From Poriferisodalis sp965214215 (GTDB taxonomy: Bacteria > Actinomycetota > Acidimicrobiia > Acidimicrobiales > Poriferisodalaceae): a stretch of DNA of 64,000 bases. Positions 60,162-64,000 of the stretch are shown here, in pieces; position 1 is the first letter of the stretch, and every line of letters starts with the position of its first letter. The translations under genes and the position numbers were made by a program. Under the pieces are notes generated by a model. That model was given only the letters and a program-made list of their open reading frames with translations. It had not been told where the DNA came from and searched no databases. The stretch covers positions 2,914,001 through 2,978,000 of the forward strand of contig NZ_CBDCBD010000003.1 in NCBI RefSeq assembly GCF_965214215.1. Reading direction: 5' to 3'.

Positions 60162-60860
60162 TCAGGCGCTCTCGATCAGCTCCGAATCCTCGAGGAAACC
60201 CTCTTGCAAGCCTCGTTCGAGGAGCAGGCGCGCGGTGAGATTGAGGTGTTCTTCCAAGAGGCTGCATGCCGATTCGGCGTCGCGGTTGATCGCTGCGTCG
60301 GCGATTGCTCGATGCTCTTGGTTGAGGTCGCGATTCCCGTTGTCGTCGGCCGGAACGGACCAGCGCCGGTAGAGCTCCCCTGCGTCACGCAGCCCGAGGG
60401 CCGTGTTGATCAGGCGCTGTGATGGGCAGCCCTCGAGCAGGATCTCGTGAAAGCGCCGATGGACTACCGGCCACGGATCACCCGAGGAAGGTCTCGAGCC
60501 CACCGGCGTTCGCTCCAAGGCATGAATCGCCGCGACGAGCGATGACTCCCAAGCGAGGTCACCGTGTTCGAGCGAGAGCCTGAGCGCCTGGGATTCGACG
60601 GCACATCTTGCCAACGTGAGGTCTTTGAGGTCGCGGATCGAAACGGGCGCAACCCGGTAGCCCTGTTGTGGCTCCGAGAGCACGAGCCCCTGCTCTACCA
60701 AGCGGGCCAAACCTTCACGGATGACGCTCGCACTCGATTCGTAACGTCCGGTCAGCATCGCGAACCGGAGTTTGGATCCCGGTCGGAATTCGCCGGCGAC
60801 GATGTCGCTGCGCATGCGCTGATACACCTCTTCGCCGCGGGTAGCAGTTGTCGACGCCAT
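60162..60860 (-). CDS. GntR family transcriptional regulator (FCD type)
   Basis: A 232-residue regulator: winged helix at about 10-65 (EEVYQRMRSDIVAGEFRPGS, SSASVIREGLARLVEQGLVL) and a helical FCD ligand domain with metal-type His residues (WPVVHRRFHEILL, NQEHRAIADAAINRD). ATG 60860 is used (GTG 60866 possible); TACTGT seven bases upstream suggests a leaderless transcript. It is divergent from the monooxygenase operon at 60989, its likely target, and upstream of the third ABC operon on the same strand. Confidence 0.92.
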   Translation of the reverse strand: MASTTATRGEEVYQRMRSDIVAGEFRPGSKLRFAMLTGRYESSASVIREGLARLVEQGLVLSEPQQGYRVAPVSIRDLKDLTLARCAVESQALRLSLEHGDLAWESSLVAAIHALERTPVGSRPSSGDPWPVVHRRFHEILLEGCPSQRLINTALGLRDAGELYRRWSVPADDNGNRDLNQEHRAIADAAINRDAESACSLLEEHLNLTARLLLERGLQEGFLEDSELIESA

Positions 60861-60867
60861 GACCACA

Positions 60868-60873
60868 ACAGTA
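60868..60873 (-). promoter_or_regulatory. -10-like box of the GntR gene
   Basis: TACTGT on the minus strand ends seven bases before ATG 60860, with no ribosome site between; predicts a leaderless message. Confidence 0.3.
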
Positions 60874-60933
60874 GCCGCATAAGGGCGAAACGGACAGAGT
60901 CAGCTCGCTTTCCCACGAAATCTCGCACAACAC

Positions 60934-60962
60934 TTGACATTTCGAAATTCTTGCACAAGAGT
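60934..60962 (+). promoter_or_regulatory. Promoter of the monooxygenase operon with palindrome in the spacer
   Basis: A perfect TTGACA (60934-60939), a 17-base spacer and AAGAGT (60957-60962) precede the operon. The spacer contains the palindrome ATTTCGAAAT (60939-60948), which a regulator such as the divergent GntR protein could bind. The predicted start of transcription leaves about 20 bases of leader including AGGAAAGG, supporting ATG 60989. Confidence 0.6.
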
Positions 60963-60988
60963 CGATGCGCCCCGAGGAAAGGTCGCCC

Positions 60989-62191
60989 ATGAGCGCGCTC
61001 GACGCACAGGCCCCCGACACCTCAGTCACTGCTGAGGAGCTGGTGGAGCGGGCGCGGGCGCTCGTTCCTGTCCTGGACAGTCGGGCTGCGGCGACGAACA
61101 CGAACCGTCGGCTGCTTCCCGAGACCGTCGCCGATCTCCGCGAGCAAGGACTGCTGAAGGTGCTCCAGGCCAAGCGCAACGGCGGCTTTGAGATGCCAAT
61201 GCGTACACACCTCGATGTCATCTCCACGCTGGCCGAGGGATGCGGATCGACGGCTTGGGTGGCGGGCGTGACGCACGCCCACTCCTGGATGCTGTCGCAC
61301 TTCGCGGCACAGGCCCAAGACGAGACCTACGGCAAAGACCCCGACACCCTGATTTCTGCCGTGATCGCACCACGAGGCACTGCAGAACGGCAAGTCGACG
61401 GCAGCTATCGCCTCAGCGGGTTCTGGCCCTTCGCATCGGGCAGCGAACACGCCCAGTGGCTGTTCATCGGCGCCGAAGTCGTCGACAACGGGGCGGTCGT
61501 CGACGCTGGCGACCTCCTGATTCCCAGCGACGAGCTCACGTTCAAGGACGACTGGCATGTCAGCGGGCTCTCCGGAACCGGTTCCTGCTCGGTCACCGTC
61601 CAAGACCATCCGATTCCCGCTCACCGCTTCTTGTCGCTCCCGGCGTTGATCGCAGGCCACTCGCCCGGTCGAGAGCTGCACGACGGATGGCAGCCGGGGC
61701 TCGCAGCGTTCGGGGTGCTCATCTTGGCCCTTGCCGGCGGTGCGCTCGGCATGTCGCGTGCCGCGCTGCGCAGCTTCCCCGATCTGATCGGCACGAAGGT
61801 GATCGCCTACACCGAACACGTCCAGCGAGAATTCCCGACCACGCACGTGCTGATGGCTGAGGCCGCGGCGAAGATCGATCAGGCCCATTTCCACCTGTAC
61901 CGTTCGGCCGACCTGATGGACGAGGCGGCACGCTCCAACACTCCCCTGTCGGTTGTTGAGCGAGTCCGCGTCAGGGCTGACTCCGCCGAGGCCGTCTCGC
62001 TCTGCGGGGACGCAATCGCAGCCCTGTTCAGGGCGACGGGGGGATCGGGTCTGCGGGCGTCGAACCCGATCGGCATGGCGCTGGCGAATCTCCAGGCCAT
62101 GAGCATGCACGGCGGCCTCGCGCTCGAGACCGCCCGAGCGTTGTACGGCCGGATCCTGCTCGGTCTCGAACCCGACACTCCCAGCTTCTAG
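60989..62191 (+). CDS. Group D flavin-dependent monooxygenase (HsaA/HpaH-like, acyl-CoA dehydrogenase fold)
   Basis: A 400-residue protein with the acyl-CoA dehydrogenase fold as used by two-component hydroxylases such as HsaA. Seen: NRRLLPETVADLREQGLLKV, EGCGSTAWVAGVTHAHSWML, GSYRLSGFWPFASGSEHAQW, DDWHVSGLSGTGSCSV and the C-terminal IGMALANLQAMSMHG. These match the Acyl-CoA_dh_2 group that hydroxylates phenols with FMNH2 or FADH2. ATG 60989 has AGGAAAGG; upstream ATG 60965 lacks it. The reductase partner is not in the window. It starts an operon with hydrolase, VOC and LLM genes. Confidence 0.88.
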   Translation: MSALDAQAPDTSVTAEELVERARALVPVLDSRAAATNTNRRLLPETVADLREQGLLKVLQAKRNGGFEMPMRTHLDVISTLAEGCGSTAWVAGVTHAHSWMLSHFAAQAQDETYGKDPDTLISAVIAPRGTAERQVDGSYRLSGFWPFASGSEHAQWLFIGAEVVDNGAVVDAGDLLIPSDELTFKDDWHVSGLSGTGSCSVTVQDHPIPAHRFLSLPALIAGHSPGRELHDGWQPGLAAFGVLILALAGGALGMSRAALRSFPDLIGTKVIAYTEHVQREFPTTHVLMAEAAAKIDQAHFHLYRSADLMDEAARSNTPLSVVERVRVRADSAEAVSLCGDAIAALFRATGGSGLRASNPIGMALANLQAMSMHGGLALETARALYGRILLGLEPDTPSF

Positions 62192-62250
62192 CAACCCGGC
62201 TCCCCCTCGAACCTGAACGACTAGGCAACCCAGCGAAAGGGTCCAACCCC

Positions 62251-63084
62251 ATGCGTCGAGAAGAACATGTGCTCGGGGAAGTGTTCTCGTATCGATTCCC
62301 TGGAGACAACGCCGATCATGCGCTCCTGGTGATGCACGGCATCGCCTCTCACGGCGGCATCTACGACAACTTCGGCGCCCACTACTCAGCCCAGGGCGCC
62401 GAGGTGTGGTGCATGGACGCTCCCGGCCACGGACGTTCTTGCATCTCCCAGCGTCCGGGTCAATGGACTTTCGAGCAGTGGGTCGACGCAGCAGTTGCCT
62501 ACGGCGAGCACATCAGCGACACCACCGGGCTGCCGGTCATCATCAAAGGATCGTCGCTCGGTGCTGCTGCGGCCTACTGCGCGATGGCCGCTTCGGGCAT
62601 CTTCCCGGGTTCGGTGCTCATGGGCTTCATGATTCCGTCGTGCCCGATGATGAAGCCGGACAACGTGTTCCGCACCGAAGCATTCGCCAAGCTCAGCGCG
62701 CTCATGGGCGACAAGTTCGTGCTGCACATCGATCGATTCTTCAACTTCGACACCGACTACGGCTACGTCGGCGCGGCTGAGCAGAAGAAAGCCGACCCCT
62801 ACAACACGTGGTTCTACGACATGTCGTCGTGGGGTTCGCTGTTTCGATACGACCCGGCGGTTCCGCTGTCTGAGAACGCCAAACCGATCCTGTTCACCGT
62901 CGGTGAGGATGACCCCACATTCCCGCCTGATGTTGCTCAGCGAGTGGTGGATGCCACCGCGGGCCCCGTGGAGTTCTACATGAAGCCGCAGGGCAAGCAC
63001 CAACTCATGCTCTTCCACACCCACGAGTACACCGATGTCGTCACCGCCTGGTGCCGACGACTGATCAACGGAGAAACCCGATGA
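62251..63084 (+). CDS. Alpha/beta hydrolase (monoacylglycerol-lipase/S33-like)
   Basis: A 277-residue serine hydrolase: MHGIASHGGIYDNFGAHY, DAPGHGRS, nucleophile elbow KGSSLGAAA and catalytic His in QGKHQLMLFH. No signal peptide. ATG 62251 follows GAAAGGGTCCAACCCC. It lies 59 bases after the monooxygenase and overlaps the VOC gene by four bases. In Hsa-type pathways a hydrolase cleaves the ring-fission product; such a role is possible but this protein looks more like an esterase. Confidence 0.85.
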   Translation: MRREEHVLGEVFSYRFPGDNADHALLVMHGIASHGGIYDNFGAHYSAQGAEVWCMDAPGHGRSCISQRPGQWTFEQWVDAAVAYGEHISDTTGLPVIIKGSSLGAAAAYCAMAASGIFPGSVLMGFMIPSCPMMKPDNVFRTEAFAKLSALMGDKFVLHIDRFFNFDTDYGYVGAAEQKKADPYNTWFYDMSSWGSLFRYDPAVPLSENAKPILFTVGEDDPTFPPDVAQRVVDATAGPVEFYMKPQGKHQLMLFHTHEYTDVVTAWCRRLINGETR

Positions 63085-63779
63085 CCGTTCTTCACCCCAC
63101 TGGGGTCAATCATCTCGCACTGTCGACCCGCGACATGAAGACACAGCTCACCTTCTGGTCCGACGTCATGGGCTGTGCCGTCAAGGCCCTGTACTGGATG
63201 CACGGCGTGGAGGACACCTTCCACGGCTTCGTCGAGCTCTCCGGTGAGAGCTATATCGCATTCGTCCAGCACCCAGACAACGCCGGGGAGATCACGCTGG
63301 GCGTCACCCACGCGGGGAACGCCGCCGGGCCGGTCACGGCGGGCACCATGCAACATGTCGCGCTACATGCCGACTCGTTCGACGACCTCCTCGCGTTGCG
63401 GGATCGCATTCGCGCCAAGGGCGTTCAGGTCATGGGTCCAATCGATCATGGGATGCTGCAGTCCATCTACTTCGGCGGACCCGAAGGCCTCGCCCTCGAG
63501 GTGACCACCGGTTCGGACATTCCCGCCAACCAGTGGATCGACCCCGAAGTGGTCGATCTCTGCGGCATTTCCGATGCTGAGTTGGATGCACTGAAGAATC
63601 CTGAGCCGTACGCGTCGCAGGGCGGCGGCGTCGCCCAGCCGAATCGGGACGCCTGGCCGAACGCCACGTTGCTCCCCGTGGAGCGCCACGATGCGACCAT
63701 GGCAATCCCCGATGAGGTGGCGTGGGAGCGGCTCAGCGAGACCACGCCGCCAGTGCGGACCGAGTCCGGACCGGCCTAG
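63081..63779 (+). CDS. VOC family protein (glyoxalase/extradiol dioxygenase fold)
   Basis: A 232-residue protein. The beta-alpha-beta-beta-beta repeats carry likely metal ligands in GVNHLALSTRDM (His), GTMQHVALHADS (His) and LALEVTT (Glu), the 2-His-1-carboxylate triad of VOC metalloenzymes. It is shorter than classical two-domain extradiol dioxygenases (about 290-300), so ring cleavage is not certain. The C-terminal 60 residues are Asp/Pro-rich. ATG 63081 overlaps the hydrolase stop (ATGA). Confidence 0.85.
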   Translation: MTVLHPTGVNHLALSTRDMKTQLTFWSDVMGCAVKALYWMHGVEDTFHGFVELSGESYIAFVQHPDNAGEITLGVTHAGNAAGPVTAGTMQHVALHADSFDDLLALRDRIRAKGVQVMGPIDHGMLQSIYFGGPEGLALEVTTGSDIPANQWIDPEVVDLCGISDAELDALKNPEPYASQGGGVAQPNRDAWPNATLLPVERHDATMAIPDEVAWERLSETTPPVRTESGPA

Positions 63780-63788
63780 GAGGCGACC

Positions 63789-64000
63789 ATGCGTATCGGT
63801 TTCTCGCTGGGCACGGGGCAGCCCGTACGCGACCACAAGGCCGGGTTCCAGATCATCCTCGAACGCGGCCGAGCCGTGAGTCAAGCCGGGCTCGACTCGC
63901 TGACGGTCGGCGATCACCACGCGACGCCGTTCCCCTACTACCAGAACGTTCCGATGATCGGCCGGCTGATGGCCGAATGGGATCCCACCAGACCAATCGG
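63789..64000 (+). CDS. LLM class oxidoreductase, partial (continues beyond the window)
   Basis: The first 70 codons of a luciferase-like family protein: MRIGFSLGTGQPVRDHKAGF, SQAGLDSLTVGDHHATP, typical of the F420/flavin barrel start. ATG 63789 has an ideal AGGAGG site overlapping the VOC stop region. The gene runs off the right edge. It is the fourth gene of the operon that starts at 60989. Confidence 0.85.
   Translation, partial: MRIGFSLGTGQPVRDHKAGFQIILERGRAVSQAGLDSLTVGDHHATPFPYYQNVPMIGRLMAEWDPTRPI

Overview
The window is high-G+C DNA from an actinomycete-like bacterium. Supporting traits are a furA-katG pair, four luciferase-like (LLM) oxidoreductases of the F420/flavin type, a mycothiol-dependent maleylpyruvate isomerase-type protein, cytochromes P450 with AGIDTTWSS helices, a SCO6745-family protein, and several start codons placed 6-7 bases after a -10-like box (leaderless style). 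Sulfatases, TauD- and PhyH-type dioxygenases, a DMSP-lyase-type cupin and an acidic lipoprotein linker suggest an uncultured marine or invertebrate-associated lineage such as Acidimicrobiia; this placement is inference. I saw no rRNA, tRNA, CRISPR array, phage or transposase.

Layout. 0.1-10 kb: PhyH dioxygenase, DhlA-like dehalogenase, a solute-binding lipoprotein with MBL-fold and fumarylacetoacetase-family enzymes, and a divergent four-gene peptide/nickel-type ABC transporter. 10-19 kb: RidA, CoA-transferase, S1 sulfatase, then a second ABC transporter with its own binding protein and a permease-ATPase fusion. 19-28 kb: an oxidation/desulfation cluster (two related P450s, two TauD-type dioxygenases, an SdsA-type alkylsulfatase, an arylsulfatase remnant) around a regulator made of two fused TetR units. 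28-39 kb: TetR, LLM enzymes, HpaB-type monooxygenase, CoA-transferase, a stand-alone CoxL-like molybdenum hydroxylase, and a redoxin gene with an in-frame TGA at the first position of its CxxC motif. 39-50.7 kb: katG-furA, two mazEF-type toxin-antitoxin pairs, DMSP-lyase-like cupin, zinc alcohol dehydrogenase, copper P-type ATPase, methyltransferase. 50.9-54.5 kb: cysD-cysNC-cysC sulfate activation. 54.5-60 kb: isomerase-type protein, epoxide-hydrolase-type protein, and a third ABC transporter with no binding protein. 60-64 kb: GntR regulator divergent from a monooxygenase-hydrolase-VOC-LLM operon cut by the window end.

Taken together the region looks like an accessory catabolic island for organic sulfur, halogenated or sulfated lipophilic compounds: three importers bring in substrates, oxygenases and sulfatases open them, CoA-transferases and hydrolases pass products on, and released sulfate can be activated by CysD/CysNC/CysC. 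The most striking single observation is the predicted selenoprotein at 36565-37755: the reading frame continues unbroken through TGA 36850-36852, the residue falls in a UxxC redox motif, and a hairpin with a GGTCG loop lies 20 bases downstream, as expected of a bacterial SECIS element.
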